A stretch of 64,000 nt of DNA from Planosporangium mesophilum (GCF_016863255.1 NZ_BOON01000017.1:182615-246614), one strand, 5' to 3'; counted from the first letter of the stretch, positions 11,506-21,645 are shown. Notes: generated from the letters alone by a model not told the origin. Numbers and translations: made by a program.

Positions 11506-12384
11506 TCAGAAACCGACCGCGCGGGCGGCGGCCAGCACCGAGGAGCGGTACGCCCCGCCGAACAGGGCCGTGTGTACGAGCAGCAGGTACAGCTGGTGCA
11601 GCGGTACCCGTTCGCGCCAGCCGGCCGCCAGCGGCCACGCCTCGTCGTACGCGTGCAGGATCCGGTCGGAGTACGGCGCGCTGCCGAACAGCGACAGCAG
11701 GGCGAGGTCGGTCTCCCGGTGGCCGCCGTGCGCCGCCGGGTCCACCAGCCACACCCGCGAGCCCGACCACAGCAGGTTGCCCGGCCACAGGTCGCCGTGG
11801 ATCCGCGCCGGCGGCTCGTCGCCGGCCTCACCCGCGCACCCGTCGATGTTCTCGATGATCTGGTCGATCCGCGCGGCGTCGGCATTGGACAGCGACCCGT
11901 TGTCGACCGACATGCGCAGGTACGGCGCCAGGCGGTTCGCGGCGAACCAGCCAGGCCAGGGGCCGGGTGACGGCTCGTTGGCCAGCGGCAGCGACCCGAT
12001 GTAGCCGGGCCAGTCGGCGCCGAACGCCGGCGCACCGGCGCGGTGCAGCGCGGCCAGCTCGCGCCCCAGTCGCTCGGCCGCCTCCTGCTCCGGCTCGGTC
12101 TGCTCGACCCACTCCAGCGCGAGCATCCCGGGCAGCTCGGCGATGACCTCGGGTACGGGTACCGCGCCGGCCTCGCGCAGCCAGCGCAGCCCGTTGGCCT
12201 CGGCGGCGAAGAAGTCGGACGGCGCGCCCTCGAGCGACTTGGCGAACACCGACTCGCCGGTGTCGAACGTGAGCCGGCTCGACGCGCAGATGGAGCCGCC
12301 CGCGACCGGCGTCTCCCGGATGCGCTGGTGCGTCAGGAACGTCGGCAGGTGGTGCGGGTGCTCGCGCAGGTACGCCAGATCCAC
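11506..12384 (-). CDS. fructosamine kinase family protein
   Basis: 292 aa with the aminoglycoside-kinase-like fold. Family members phosphorylate sugar-lysine adducts (ribulosamines, fructosamines) so that they fall off proteins. Visible motifs: a phosphate-binding region around SICASSRLTFDTGESVFAKS with the ATP-binding Lys, LALEWVE hinge, catalytic loop IHGDLWPGNLLW and metal-binding DPAAHGGHRETDLALLSLFG. Full length for the family. It starts 10 nt before the end of the upstream GTPase gene on the same strand and may share its transcript. Confidence 0.88.
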   Translation of the reverse strand: MDLAYLREHPHHLPTFLTHQRIRETPVAGGSICASSRLTFDTGESVFAKSLEGAPSDFFAAEANGLRWLREAGAVPVPEVIAELPGMLALEWVEQTEPEQEAAERLGRELAALHRAGAPAFGADWPGYIGSLPLANEPSPGPWPGWFAANRLAPYLRMSVDNGSLSNADAARIDQIIENIDGCAGEAGDEPPARIHGDLWPGNLLWSGSRVWLVDPAAHGGHRETDLALLSLFGSAPYSDRILHAYDEAWPLAAGWRERVPLHQLYLLLVHTALFGGAYRSSVLAAARAVGF

Positions 12385-12394
12385 GTGTGAAACG

Positions 12395-14047
12395 TTACCG
12401 GCCCCGGACCGCGCGCAGGGCGGTTCGGGCGTCCGCGTACGCGTGCAGCACGTCGCGTACGGGCGCGACGACCAGCTCCCGGCCGACCTCGCGGACGGCG
12501 GCGTGCAGCCGGGTGGCCGCCCGCGCCGCGGCGCGTCGGGAGCCGAGCCCGATCAGCGGCCGGACCACGGCTGACACCAGTACCCCGGCGAGCAGCCCGC
12601 CGAACAGCAGGACCGTCGCCAGCGGCACCCGGCCGACGTTCGGGCCGGGCAGCTCCGGCAGGCCGAGCGCGAAGAACACGTACCGGACCGCCAGCCACGC
12701 CAGGCCGACCAGCGCGACGAGGGTGGCAGCCCACTGGAGTACGCCGACGAACCGCCACCAGGCCGGCCGGCGGCTCACGCCGAGGTCGGTACGCGCGATC
12801 ACGACGTCGAGCTCGTCGGGCAGGTCGTCGGCGCGCGACCGGGCCGCGTCCAGGATCGCACCGGGCCACGGCTCGGGCAGGCCGGCGCCGGCCCGGTCGC
12901 CAAGGGCGCGCAGCGCCAGCCCCACCGCCGCACGCTCGGCGGGCGCGGCCGGCGGCAACGAGGTGGCCTCGGTGACCGCCGCACCGGCATCGCCCAGCCG
13001 CAGCCGCCGCAGCGGGTCCGGGCGCAGCCGGCCCAGCCAGCGCGACACCGGCCAGCCCATCTCGGCCAGGGCGCGGCGGCGGTACGCGCGCCGGGTGGCG
13101 TCCGTGACCATCGGTACCCCGGCCGCGCCGGCCAGGGCCGTGGTCAGGGTCTCGATGCTCTCCCGGTCGACGCTGTGCTCCGCCGCCTCCGGGCCGAGCA
13201 GCGGCTCGAAGGCGGCGACCACGTCGTCCAGGTCACCGCCGAGCCGCTCCAGCGCCGCCCGCCGCTTCGCGACCGCGCCCTCCAGCAGGTCGCGCAGTTG
13301 CCGCGGGCCGGGCCGGTCCACCGCGGAGGTGGCGAGCACCGGTACGCCGTCGAGCCCGTCGGTGGTCAGCAGCCGCTTCAGGTCCTCCAGGCAGCGCTCG
13401 GCGTCGGCCGGTTCCAACCGGTCGGTCTGGTTGAGGACGACCACGGTGACGTCGCGGTGCCGGGCGAAGTGCGACAGGTACCGCTCGTGCACGACCCGGT
13501 CGGCGTACTTCTGCGGGTCGAGCACCCAGATCACCAGGTCGACCAGGGACAGCAGCCGGTCGGACTCGACGCGGTGCGCCTCCTCGACGGAGTCGAAGTC
13601 GGGCAGGTCGAGCAGGACCAGCCCGCGCAGCTTGCGCTCGTCGTCGCCGTCCAGGGCGCTCTCCCGGCGGAACCGGCGCGACGGCGGTACGCCCAGCCAC
13701 TCGAGCAGCTCGCCGCTGTGCTCGGCGCCCCACACGCAGGCGTGCGCCACCCCGGTCGTCGGCCGGCGTACCCCCACCTGGGACAGCTGCAGCCGGGCCA
13801 GCGCGTTGAACAGGCTCGACTTGCCGCTGCCGGTCGCACCGGCGAGGGCCACCACGGTGTGCTCCCGGGACAGCCCCATTCGCTGCCCGGCGCGGTCGAC
13901 GACGGTACGGGCGGGAGCGAGTCGCTCCTCGGGCAGGTGGTCGTCGACCGCCCGCAGGAACCGGCGCAGCGCCTCCACCCGGTTCGGGACGTCGGACAGT
14001 TCGGACCGGCCCGTGGTGTCCCGGCGCCACGCGGTGTCCAGGATCAT
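12395..14047 (-). CDS. dynamin-like / YfjP-type GTPase, second of a pair
   Basis: 550 aa. The G domain has G1 GATGSGKSS (70-78), G3 LLDLPDFDS, G4 NQTD and G5 TSAV, so the nucleotide-binding set is intact with NQxD replacing NKxD. A predicted pair of membrane helices lies in the C-terminal third (WWRFVGVLQWAATLVALVGLAWLAV and LATVLLFGGLLAGVLVSAVV). The layout of GTPase, long helical part and two membrane helices resembles bacterial dynamin-like proteins. The neighbouring GTPase gene ends 2 nt upstream. Streptomyces DynA/DynB, which act together in septation, are a known precedent for such paired proteins; orthology is not established here. Confidence 0.75.
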   Translation of the reverse strand: MILDTAWRRDTTGRSELSDVPNRVEALRRFLRAVDDHLPEERLAPARTVVDRAGQRMGLSREHTVVALAGATGSGKSSLFNALARLQLSQVGVRRPTTGVAHACVWGAEHSGELLEWLGVPPSRRFRRESALDGDDERKLRGLVLLDLPDFDSVEEAHRVESDRLLSLVDLVIWVLDPQKYADRVVHERYLSHFARHRDVTVVVLNQTDRLEPADAERCLEDLKRLLTTDGLDGVPVLATSAVDRPGPRQLRDLLEGAVAKRRAALERLGGDLDDVVAAFEPLLGPEAAEHSVDRESIETLTTALAGAAGVPMVTDATRRAYRRRALAEMGWPVSRWLGRLRPDPLRRLRLGDAGAAVTEATSLPPAAPAERAAVGLALRALGDRAGAGLPEPWPGAILDAARSRADDLPDELDVVIARTDLGVSRRPAWWRFVGVLQWAATLVALVGLAWLAVRYVFFALGLPELPGPNVGRVPLATVLLFGGLLAGVLVSAVVRPLIGLGSRRAAARAATRLHAAVREVGRELVVAPVRDVLHAYADARTALRAVRGR

Positions 14048-14049
14048 GA

Positions 14050-15927
14050 CTACACCCCGTTCAGGGTCGGCTTCGGCAATCCGCCGCCGCCGGGTAGCAG
14101 GGTAGCCGCCCGCGCGGCCTGCGTGGTCGTCGCGGCCCGGCGCAGCCGATCGGCCGCCGTCGGGTCGATGCCGGCGTTGTCGAGTACGGCCAGGAAGCGG
14201 TCGGCCTCCTCCTTGAGCAGCGTGGAGATCCGGGCCAGCAGGTCCTGCCGCGCCTTGTCGGCGAGGTCCCGGATCGCCTGGTCTCCGAAGATCGCTTCGA
14301 GCACCTTCTGCGCGGCCACCGTGGTGCCGCCGGCGACCGCGATCTCCAGGCCGGTCGGGATGAACGACGTCGCGACGAAGACGCTCACCATCACCAGCAG
14401 GCCCGTCGCGTTGACCGCGAAGGCGCCGGCCTTGGCCGCCTTGCGCTTGCCGCCGGCCTCCTTACGTACCAGGTCCAGCACGCCCCGCTGCCAGTCGCGG
14501 ACCATCCGCTCGACCCGCTCGGGCAGGTCGGCCGAGGACGCGGTCAGTTCGATCGCCGCCTCGGGCTTCTCCAGCAGCGCCGCGCCGGCGGGGTGCGCCC
14601 GCCAGGCGGCGACGGCCCGTTCGCTCGCGTCGGCGGCGGCGTTGCGGACCAGGACCACCAGCCCGGAGCCCAGCGCCGCCTGCAGCTGCTGGGCCGGCTC
14701 CGACCGACCGGTTATCGCCGCAGCCATCCGGTCGCGTGCCCGTCCCACCTTGGCCTGCAGCCCGCGCATCAGCTCGCCGGTGCCCACCAGGTCCTGCCAC
14801 CGGGCGAGAACCTCGCCGCGCAGCAGCGCGCCGTCGCGGACGCCCTGCTCGACGGCTGTCCCGGCGTCGCGGTAGGCGGCGCTCACCGCGGCCGCGAGAA
14901 CGTCCGCGGCGTCGACCTGCTCGGTGGCGGCGACCGCGAGCCGTTCGACGGCGGGCCCGAGCGCGGCGACGGCGCCGTCGACGGTCTGGCGGACCACGGA
15001 GGCCCGCGCGGCCGCGGACTGCGCCAGCTCCGCGAACCAGTCCCGCAGCGGCGTCACGATCCGGTCCGGGAGCAGTCCCTGCTCCAGCCGGGTCTCGGGC
15101 AGCACGAACAGGGGCGCGGCGCCCAGGTCGTTGGCGCGCAGCATGCCGGTCAGGTGCGGCCCGATCGCGTCGGCGGCGCCCGACGGCACCCGGTCGAGGA
15201 CCAGGGCGATGGCCGTGCCCCGGTCGCGCGCGGTGCGCAGCAGCTCCCACGGCACGGCGTCCGCGTACCGGGCCGCCGTGGTCACGAACAGCCACAGGTC
15301 GGCCGCGGCGAGAAGCTGTACGGCGAGCGCCCGGTTGGCGTCGACCACCGAGTCGATGTCGGGCGCGTCCAGGAAGGCGAGCCCCGGAGTGAGGCCCTCG
15401 GACGGTACGACCTGGAGGGCATCGGTGCCGGACGGCCGGCCCGTGGTCCGCTCCAGGCCGGGCAGCAGCCGCGCCTCGGTGAACCAGGGCGCGTCGTCGG
15501 GGTGGCAGACGAGGACGGGGGCCCGGGTCGTGGGCCGCAGCACGCCGGCTTCGCTGACCGTCGCCCGTACCAGGCTGTTGACCAGCGTGGACTTGCCCGC
15601 CCCGGTGGAGCCGCCGACGACCACGAGCAGCGGTGCGTCCAGCCGGCCGAGCCGGGGGAGTAGGTAGTCGTCGAGCTGGTCGCGGATCGCCGAGGCCTCG
15701 CCGAGCGCCTCCTCGGCGCTCGGCAGTGCCAGCGGGTACCGGATCCCGGCCACCGTGTCGCGCACGTCGCCGAGGGCGCCGACCAGGCGTTCTACCCTCG
15801 GCGCGACAGCATTGCCCGACGGCTCGGCCCGAGGGCCGGAGCGGGCCGCGGACGTGCTGGTGGAAGGCTCGTCCGCCGACGCGGACCGGCTGGATCGGGC
15901 GAGCGTCGGATCGCCCTGCGTGGTCAC
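14050..15927 (-). CDS. dynamin-like GTPase, first of a pair
   Basis: 625 aa. A disordered Ser/Ala-rich N-terminus (1-45) precedes the G domain: G1 GGSTGAGKST (105-114), PTTR as a G2 candidate, G3 FLDAPDID, and a degenerate G4 (LVLDRV instead of NKxD), so base specificity may be relaxed. A long helical region follows, with membrane helices near FAVNATGLLVMVSVFVATSF and LEIAVAGGTTVAAQ and a C-terminal coiled coil. Transcribed together with the second GTPase (2-nt gap). Likely acts at the cytoplasmic face of the membrane; heteromeric action with its neighbour is an inference from the pairing. Confidence 0.75.
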   Translation of the reverse strand: MTTQGDPTLARSSRSASADEPSTSTSAARSGPRAEPSGNAVAPRVERLVGALGDVRDTVAGIRYPLALPSAEEALGEASAIRDQLDDYLLPRLGRLDAPLLVVVGGSTGAGKSTLVNSLVRATVSEAGVLRPTTRAPVLVCHPDDAPWFTEARLLPGLERTTGRPSGTDALQVVPSEGLTPGLAFLDAPDIDSVVDANRALAVQLLAAADLWLFVTTAARYADAVPWELLRTARDRGTAIALVLDRVPSGAADAIGPHLTGMLRANDLGAAPLFVLPETRLEQGLLPDRIVTPLRDWFAELAQSAAARASVVRQTVDGAVAALGPAVERLAVAATEQVDAADVLAAAVSAAYRDAGTAVEQGVRDGALLRGEVLARWQDLVGTGELMRGLQAKVGRARDRMAAAITGRSEPAQQLQAALGSGLVVLVRNAAADASERAVAAWRAHPAGAALLEKPEAAIELTASSADLPERVERMVRDWQRGVLDLVRKEAGGKRKAAKAGAFAVNATGLLVMVSVFVATSFIPTGLEIAVAGGTTVAAQKVLEAIFGDQAIRDLADKARQDLLARISTLLKEEADRFLAVLDNAGIDPTAADRLRRAATTTQAARAATLLPGGGGLPKPTLNGV

Positions 15928-16083
15928 GCGTCAAGCGTGCACGATCAAGCCCTGACCAGACAATGCGGGGGTACGTATCTGTCGATCCGTTTGCCCGATT
16001 CCGCCATGACGGGAGCCCTCCGTGAGGCACGGATCACGAGTATGCGCGTAGGGTTGCGCGTGGTCGGCTCAACTGTGGCATCA

Positions 16084-16102
16084 TTGAGTCCGGTTAACTC
16101 AA
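16084..16102 (+). promoter_or_regulatory. HAIR operator (HspR binding site) upstream of dnaK
   Basis: TTGAGT-N7-ACTCAA is a complete match to the core of the HspR-associated inverted repeat. It ends 42 nt before the dnaK start, where HspR with DnaK as co-repressor would block transcription in the absence of heat stress. An extra CTCAA half-site lies at 16068-16072. The ribosome binding site GGAGG is at 16131-16135. Confidence 0.9.
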
Positions 16103-16144
16103 CTTAACGACGGGGATCTCCCCGGCCACTGGAGGAACGAAAAC

Positions 16145-17998
16145 ATGGCACGTGCGGTCGGCATCGACCTCGGTACCACCAACTCGGTGGTCAGCGTCCT
16201 CGAAGGTGGCGAACCCACCGTGATCGCGAATGCCGAGGGAGCCCGGACGACGCCGTCTATCGTCGCCTTCGCCCGCAACGGCGAGGTGCTCGTGGGTGAG
16301 GTCGCCAAGCGTCAGGCGGTGACGAACCCCGACCGGACCATCCGCTCGGTCAAGCGCGAGATGGGCACCAACTGGTCGCTCGACATCGACGGCAAGAAGT
16401 ACACCCCGCAGGAGATCTCCGCGCGGGTGCTGATGAAGCTCAAGCGGGACGCGGAGTCCTACCTCGGCGAGCAGATCGCCGACGCGGTGATCACCGTCCC
16501 GGCCTACTTCAACGACGCGCAGCGGCAGGCCACCAAGGAGGCGGGCGAGATCGCCGGCTTCAACGTGCTGCGTATCGTCAACGAGCCCACCGCCGCCGCC
16601 CTGGCGTACGGGCTGGACAAGGGATCCAAGGAGCAGACCGTCCTGGTCTTCGACCTGGGTGGTGGCACGTTCGACGTCTCCCTGCTGGAGCTGGGCGAGG
16701 GTGTCATCGAGGTCAAGGCGACCGCCGGTAACAACCACCTCGGCGGCGACGACTGGGACGAGCGGATCATCGACCACCTGGTCAAGACGTTCCGCGGCCA
16801 GCACGGCATCGACCTGTCGCAGGACAAGATGGCGATGCAGCGGCTCAAGGAGGCGGCCGAGAAGGCCAAGATCGAGCTGTCCGCCGCCACCACGACCAGC
16901 ATCAACCTGCCCTACATCACCGCCGGCCCGGCGGGCCCGCTGCACATGGACACCCAGCTGTCGCGCGCGGAGTTCCAGCGCATGAGCCAGGACCTGCTCG
17001 ACTCCTGCAAGGGCCCGTTCGAGCAGGCGATCAAGGACGCGGGGATCCGGGTCAGCGACGTCGACCACGTCATCCTGGTCGGCGGCTCGACCCGTATGCC
17101 GGCCGTCTCCGACCTGGTCAAGCAGCTCACCGGCAAGGAGCCCAACAAGGGCGTCAACCCGGACGAGGTCGTCGCCGTCGGCGCCGCGCTGCAGGCCGGC
17201 GTGCTCAAGGGCGAGGTCAAGGACGTCCTGCTCCTCGACGTCACGCCGCTGTCGCTGGGTATCGAGACCAAGGGCGGCATCTTCACCAAGCTCATCGAGC
17301 GCAACACCACGATCCCGACCAAGCGTTCGGAGATCTTCACGACCGCCGACGACAACCAGCCGTCCGTGCTGATCCAGGTGTTCCAGGGTGAGCGGGAGAT
17401 CGCGGCCTACAACAAGAAGCTCGGCACGTTCGAGTTGACCGGCCTGCCGCCGGCGCCGCGCGGCGTACCGCAGATCGAGGTCACGTTCGACATCGACGCC
17501 AACGGCATCGTGCACGTCGGCGCCAAGGACCTCGGCACCGGCAAGGAGCAGTCGATGACGATCACCGGCGGCTCGGCGCTGCCGAAGGACGACATCGAGC
17601 GGATGATGCGCGACGCGCAGGACCACGCCGACGAGGACAAGCGGCGCAAGGAGGAGGCGGAGACCCGCAACCTCGCCGAGGCGCTGCAGTGGCAGACCGA
17701 GAAGTTCCTGGCCGAGAGCGGCGACAAGTTGCCGTCCGAGGTCAAGGACGAGATCAACGAGGCGCTCGGCGAGCTGCGTGGCGCGCTCGGCGGCTCCGAC
17801 ATCGAGCGGATCAAGCAGGCCCAGGAGAAGCTCGCCACCGTCTCGCAGAAGGCCGGCTCGGCGCTGTACGAGCAGCAGTCGGCGGCCGGGGCGGACGCGG
17901 ATGCCGGTACGGCCGGTGGCGCGACCGGTTCGGGCCCGCAGGCGGCGAAGGACGACGTCGTGGACGCTGAGATCGTCGACGAGGACGACAAGCGGTGA
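16145..17998 (+). CDS. dnaK: molecular chaperone DnaK (Hsp70)
   Basis: 617 aa, ATP-driven Hsp70 chaperone of the cytosol. The ATPase domain starts [19 protein letters not shown] and has the phosphate-2 motif [15 protein letters not shown] and [10 protein letters not shown]; the interdomain linker is [16 protein letters not shown], followed by the beta-sandwich substrate domain and helical lid. The C-terminus ends [10 protein letters not shown], close to the usual acidic EEVD-like tail of bacterial DnaK. First gene of dnaK-grpE-dnaJ-hspR; its stop overlaps the grpE start by 4 nt. Controlled by the HAIR operator immediately upstream and also acts as HspR co-repressor in actinobacteria. Confidence 0.98.
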   Translation: MARAVGIDLGTTNSVVSVLEGGEPTVIANAEGARTTPSIVAFARNGEVLVGEVAKRQAVTNPDRTIRSVKREMGTNWSLDIDGKKYTPQEISARVLMKLKRDAESYLGEQIADAVITVPAYFNDAQRQATKEAGEIAGFNVLRIVNEPTAAALAYGLDKGSKEQTVLVFDLGGGTFDVSLLELGEGVIEVKATAGNNHLGGDDWDERIIDHLVKTFRGQHGIDLSQDKMAMQRLKEAAEKAKIELSAATTTSINLPYITAGPAGPLHMDTQLSRAEFQRMSQDLLDSCKGPFEQAIKDAGIRVSDVDHVILVGGSTRMPAVSDLVKQLTGKEPNKGVNPDEVVAVGAALQAGVLKGEVKDVLLLDVTPLSLGIETKGGIFTKLIERNTTIPTKRSEIFTTADDNQPSVLIQVFQGEREIAAYNKKLGTFELTGLPPAPRGVPQIEVTFDIDANGIVHVGAKDLGTGKEQSMTITGGSALPKDDIERMMRDAQDHADEDKRRKEEAETRNLAEALQWQTEKFLAESGDKLPSEVKDEINEALGELRGALGGSDIERIKQAQEKLATVSQKAGSALYEQQSAAGADADAGTAGGATGSGPQAAKDDVVDAEIVDEDDKR

Positions 17999-18711
17999 CC
18001 GAGTCCCGCCGCACGGACTCCGGTTCCCGGCCGGACGCGACCGAGTCGCGCCGGCCGGGAACCGCCGGGGCCGGCCGGCACGCCGCCGGCGCGCCGGAGG
18101 AGTCGGCAGAGGAACGGGTCGTCATTCGGGACAAGCGGAAGATGAAAGTGCCTGACGGAAAGCACACGAAGAGTACGGAAGCGGACGCCGACGAGACGGC
18201 GGCCCGGAGCGGGGCCGAGGCGCAGCCGGACGCGCCGGCCGGCGATGTGGTCGAGGAGCCTGCGGCCTCGCCGCTCGGCGCCGAGCTGGAGTCGCTGCGG
18301 ACCGAGCTCGACGAGCGGACCAGGGACCTGCAGCGGGTCACCGCCGAGTACGCCAACTACCGCAAGCGCGTCGAGCGCGACCGGGCGTTGGTGGGCGAGC
18401 AGGCGACCGGCAACGTGCTCGCCGCGCTCCTGCCCGTACTCGACGACCTGGACCGGGCCCGTGACCACGGTGACCTGGTCGGTCCCTTCGGCACCGTGGC
18501 CGATCAGCTCACCACCGCGCTGTCGAAGTTCGGCCTCACCCCGTTCGGGTCGAAGGGCGATCTGTTCGACCCGAACCGCCACGAGGCGGTCGCCCACCTC
18601 ACCTCGGCCGAGGTGACGGAGCCGACCTGCGTCGACGTCATGCGCCGTGGCTACCTGCTCGGCGAGCGGTTGCTGCGGCCGGCGCTGGTCGCCGTAGCCG
18701 ACCCCGAGTGA
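17995..18711 (+). CDS. grpE: nucleotide exchange factor GrpE
   Basis: 238 aa. GrpE drives ADP release from DnaK. The first ~85 residues are polar and probably disordered, longer than in E. coli but common in actinobacteria. The coiled coil and core follow: [25 protein letters not shown], then the four-helix region and the beta domain with FDPNRHEAV and [17 protein letters not shown], the GrpE signature. GTG start overlaps the dnaK stop (GTGA), so translation is probably coupled. Confidence 0.95.
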   Translation: MTESRRTDSGSRPDATESRRPGTAGAGRHAAGAPEESAEERVVIRDKRKMKVPDGKHTKSTEADADETAARSGAEAQPDAPAGDVVEEPAASPLGAELESLRTELDERTRDLQRVTAEYANYRKRVERDRALVGEQATGNVLAALLPVLDDLDRARDHGDLVGPFGTVADQLTTALSKFGLTPFGSKGDLFDPNRHEAVAHLTSAEVTEPTCVDVMRRGYLLGERLLRPALVAVADPE

Positions 18712-18723
18712 TCAACCATCGTG

Positions 18724-18759
18724 CCGGTCGCGGTGCCGCTCCGGCGGCACCGCGACCGG
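18724..18759 (+). terminator. perfect 16-bp hairpin between grpE and dnaJ
   Basis: Arms CCGGTCGCGGTGCCGC and its exact complement enclose a TCCG loop, 12 nt after the grpE stop and 28 nt before dnaJ. It could attenuate read-through or fix an mRNA end, giving less dnaJ-hspR than dnaK-grpE. There is no U-tract. Confidence 0.6.
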
Positions 18760-18787
18760 TGACCACCTTCGATCAGGAGGCCCCCCG

Positions 18788-20002
18788 GTGAGTTCCAAGG
18801 ACTGGCTGGAGAAGGACTTCTACGCTGTCCTCGGCGTCGCCAAGTCGGCCTCCACCGACGAGATCAAGAAGGCGTACCGCAAGCTCGCCCGCGACCTGCA
18901 CCCCGACCACAACCCCGGGGACAAGAAGGCCGAGGAGCGCTTCAAGGACGTCTCCGAGGCGTACGGCGTCCTCTCCGACGAGCGCAAGCGCAAGGAGTAC
19001 GACGAGATGCGCGCCCTGTTCGGGTCGGGCGCGTTCCGGCGCAGCGCCCGCGCCGGGGCCGGCGGCGGTGCCGGTGCCGGCGTCCCGTTCGACCTGTCCG
19101 ACCTGTTCGGGGCCGGTGCCGGGGCGGGCGCCGGTGACCGGCGGTTCGGCGGCGGCGGCGGCGGGTTCTCCGACCTGTTCGGTTCGATCTTCTCCGGTGG
19201 CGGCGGCGGGACGGGCCGCCGGGGTGCCGGCCGTGGCCGCGACGTCGAGGCCGAGGTGACGCTGTCGTTCGCCGACGCGGTGCGGGGCGTCACCATGCCG
19301 CTCACGCTCCGGACGCCGGGCGTCTGCGACACCTGCCACGGCAGCGGCGCGGCGCCGGGCAGCAAGACCCGGCAGTGCCCGGCCTGCCACGGCTCCGGCC
19401 TGGTCACCAGCAACCAGGGCGCGTTCAGCTTCTCCGAGCCGTGCCGGGAGTGCCAGGGCGTCGGCAGCATCGTCGAGGAGAAGTGTCCCGAGTGCCGTGG
19501 CACCGGCGGGGTCACCAAGACCCGTACCCTCAACGTCCGCATCCCCCCGGGGGTGAACGACGGTCAGCGCATCCGGCTGTCCGGCCGGGGTGAGCCGGGT
19601 GAGCGCGGCGGCGCGGCCGGTGACCTGTACGTCTTGATCAAGGTCAAGGCGGATGAGATCTTCGAACGCAAGGGTGACGACCTTGCCCTGACCGTGCCGA
19701 TCACCTTCGCCGAGGCGGTGTTCGGCACCGACCTGCGGGTGCCGACCATGGACGGCGCGGTGACCGTCCGGGTGCCACCGGGCACTCCCGGTGGGCGGAC
19801 CCTGAGGGTACGCGGGAAGGGCGTCGCCACCCGGTCCGGGAGTACCGGAGACCTGCTCGTCACCGTGGACGTGCAGGTGCCCAAGGACCTGTCCGAACAG
19901 GCGCGCAAGGCGCTCCAGGAGTTCGCCGACGCGACTCCGCCCGCATCCCGCGAGCGACTCGACGACGCCGCCCGACGGATGACCGGAGGGAGCCGCTCGT
20001 GA
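18788..20002 (+). CDS. dnaJ: chaperone DnaJ (Hsp40, type I)
   Basis: 404 aa co-chaperone that stimulates DnaK ATPase and delivers clients. J domain 1-~75 with HPD in [10 protein letters not shown]; Gly/Phe-rich region with long Gly-Ala runs; four zinc-binding CxxCxGxG repeats ([32 protein letters not shown]); then the C-terminal substrate domains with [20 protein letters not shown] start with AGGAGG 7 nt upstream. Stop overlaps the hspR start. As in mycobacteria this is the DnaJ copy tied to hspR. Confidence 0.96.
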   Translation: MSSKDWLEKDFYAVLGVAKSASTDEIKKAYRKLARDLHPDHNPGDKKAEERFKDVSEAYGVLSDERKRKEYDEMRALFGSGAFRRSARAGAGGGAGAGVPFDLSDLFGAGAGAGAGDRRFGGGGGGFSDLFGSIFSGGGGGTGRRGAGRGRDVEAEVTLSFADAVRGVTMPLTLRTPGVCDTCHGSGAAPGSKTRQCPACHGSGLVTSNQGAFSFSEPCRECQGVGSIVEEKCPECRGTGGVTKTRTLNVRIPPGVNDGQRIRLSGRGEPGERGGAAGDLYVLIKVKADEIFERKGDDLALTVPITFAEAVFGTDLRVPTMDGAVTVRVPPGTPGGRTLRVRGKGVATRSGSTGDLLVTVDVQVPKDLSEQARKALQEFADATPPASRERLDDAARRMTGGSRS

Positions 20003-20442
20003 ACGAACACGTGGAACAGGTCGTGATCGGCGTCGAGTCCGACGACAAGGTGCTGATCATCTCGGTGGCGGCGCGGATGGCCGGCATGCACCCGCAGACC
20101 CTGCGCCAGTACGACCGGCTCGGGCTGGTACAGCCGGGCCGGTCGTCGGGCGGCGGCCGGCGGTACAGCCCCCGCGACGTCGCACTGCTGCGGGAGATCC
20201 AGCGGCTGAGCCAGGAGGACGGGGTCAACCTGGCCGGCATCAAGCGGATCATCGAACTGGAGCAGCTCGTCACCGTACTCCAGGAGCGGCTCGCGGACGC
20301 GCGGACGGAGCTGGCCGAGGCGCGGCAGCGGATCGCTCAACTGGAGGCCGGCAGCGCGTTCCCGCGCCGGGATCTGGTACCGCTGTCCCGCAGCCAGACC
20401 GCGCTGGTCGTGTGGCGCCCGAGCCGGCCGGCCGGCCAGTAG
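19999..20442 (+). CDS. hspR: heat-shock repressor HspR (MerR family)
   Basis: 147 aa. MerR-type winged helix: [50 protein letters not shown], then a C-terminal helical/coiled region ([32 protein letters not shown]). HspR represses its own operon and clpB by binding HAIR sites; both sites are visible here (16084-16102 and 21725-21743). GTG start overlaps the dnaJ stop. Confidence 0.96.
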   Translation: MNEHVEQVVIGVESDDKVLIISVAARMAGMHPQTLRQYDRLGLVQPGRSSGGGRRYSPRDVALLREIQRLSQEDGVNLAGIKRIIELEQLVTVLQERLADARTELAEARQRIAQLEAGSAFPRRDLVPLSRSQTALVVWRPSRPAGQ

Positions 20443-20464
20443 CGGCGTCAGCCGCGGTAGTGCC

Positions 20465-20896
20465 TCAACCGATGCGGCGCGGGTTGCGGACCAGGTCGCC
20501 CTCGCACCAGTCGCGGTACTCGAACAGGTCCGGTCGGGCCAGCAGCATCCGTACGTTGTGCGCCCAGACCATCAGCACCTCGTCGCCGACCTGCTCGGCG
20601 TGCTCGATGAACTTGCGCAGCCGGCGGCGCGGGTGCGCCCGGAAGTTGGTACGGATGGCATCGGCCGCGTAGATGTACAGGCAGTGCAGCGCGAAGCGGC
20701 GCGCGGGACAGCTCTGGTCGGCGGCGAGGTCGAAGAGCGTGCCGATGAGTCGGTCACCGGAGACGAGCAGATCCCAGTCCGGGGGCAGGGTGTGGAGCAT
20801 CGTCGGGTCGGGGTGGTAGGCCCAGGCGCGCAGCTCCGCGGGGGTCGGGTCGACCGGATTCGCGAAGCCGCGAAAAGGCGCTTGTTGAACACTCAC
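20465..20896 (-). CDS. conserved hypothetical protein, helical
   Basis: 143 aa from GTG 20896, chosen because AAGGAG stands 7 nt upstream; the frame stays open further upstream to 21046 without another ribosome binding site. The sequence is soluble, helical and rich in Arg/Asp (ADAIRTNFRAHPRRRLRKFIEHAEQVGDEVL) with no catalytic motif I recognise. It ends 22 nt from the opposing hspR stop and is divergent from the DUF1707 gene. Function unknown. Confidence 0.65.
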   Translation of the reverse strand: MSVQQAPFRGFANPVDPTPAELRAWAYHPDPTMLHTLPPDWDLLVSGDRLIGTLFDLAADQSCPARRFALHCLYIYAADAIRTNFRAHPRRRLRKFIEHAEQVGDEVLMVWAHNVRMLLARPDLFEYRDWCEGDLVRNPRRIG

Positions 20897-21054
20897 CGCT
20901 ATCTCCTTGGCCAGTCTGACTCCGCGTGTCCTGGCAGGATCGGCGTCACCGTAGCCGGTCAGGCGTCGTTTACGGAAGAGCCCGAGGTGCCGTCCCGGCT
21001 GCTCCGGGCCGCAGCACTCCATGATAGGTCGGCCGTGCCGGTACATTGCCCCCT

Positions 21055-21645
21055 GTGACCGGCGAATTGATGCCCTCCAACCGCGAGATGCGGCTGTCCG
21101 ATGCCGACCGGGAGCGGGTGGTCGGCTGGCTCAACGCCGCCGTCACCGAGGGGCGACTGACCCTGGCTGAGTTCGAGGAACGTGTCGACGCGGTGCTGCG
21201 CGCCAAGACGTACGGCGAGGTGGAGCCGCACCTGGCCGACCTGCCGGTGGGGATGGCGTCCGGTGGGCGGCCGTCGCGGGACCTCGTCGAGCTGCGCAGC
21301 ACCGCCGCGTCCCTCACGCGCCGGGGACGGTGGGCCGTCCCGCGCCGCCTCGTCGTGCGGAACAAGGCCGGTTCGGTCAAGCTCGACTTCGCCGAGGCCG
21401 TGATCGACCACCCGGTGGTGGAGATCGACGTGAACGTGCTGGCCGGAAACACCGTGCTGATCCTTCCCGCCGGGGCGACCGCCGACATCGACGACGTGCG
21501 GATGACGGCGGGTCATGCGAGATCGACGGTGCCGGCGAGCTACGACGTGCCCGACGGGCGTCCGCGCTTCGTGGTGACCGGCTCGCAGAAGGCCGGCAAC
21601 CTGACGGTCCGGTACCGACGCCGCTTCCTGCGCTGGAGCTGGTAG
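21055..21645 (+). CDS. DUF1707 domain protein
   Basis: 196 aa. The N-terminal ~55 residues are the DUF1707 (SHOCT-like) domain, MRLSDADRERVVGWLNAAVTEGRLTLAEFEERVDAVLRAKTYGEVEPHLADLP, found in many actinobacterial proteins of unknown function. The rest (from about 85) is a beta-rich domain like the cell-wall-active antibiotics response (LiaF-type) fold: GSVKLDFAEAVIDHPVVEIDVNVLAGNTVLILP. GTG 21055 has a TACATT -10-like box at 21042-21047, so leaderless transcription is possible; ATG 21070 is an alternative start. A hairpin terminator follows. Confidence 0.75.
   Translation: MTGELMPSNREMRLSDADRERVVGWLNAAVTEGRLTLAEFEERVDAVLRAKTYGEVEPHLADLPVGMASGGRPSRDLVELRSTAASLTRRGRWAVPRRLVVRNKAGSVKLDFAEAVIDHPVVEIDVNVLAGNTVLILPAGATADIDDVRMTAGHARSTVPASYDVPDGRPRFVVTGSQKAGNLTVRYRRRFLRWSW

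Noticed and set aside
16094..17626. 510-codon open frame antisense to dnaK
   Set aside because: Product is low-complexity, rich in Arg, Val and Asp, and exists only because the GC-rich codon bias of dnaK leaves the opposite strand open.
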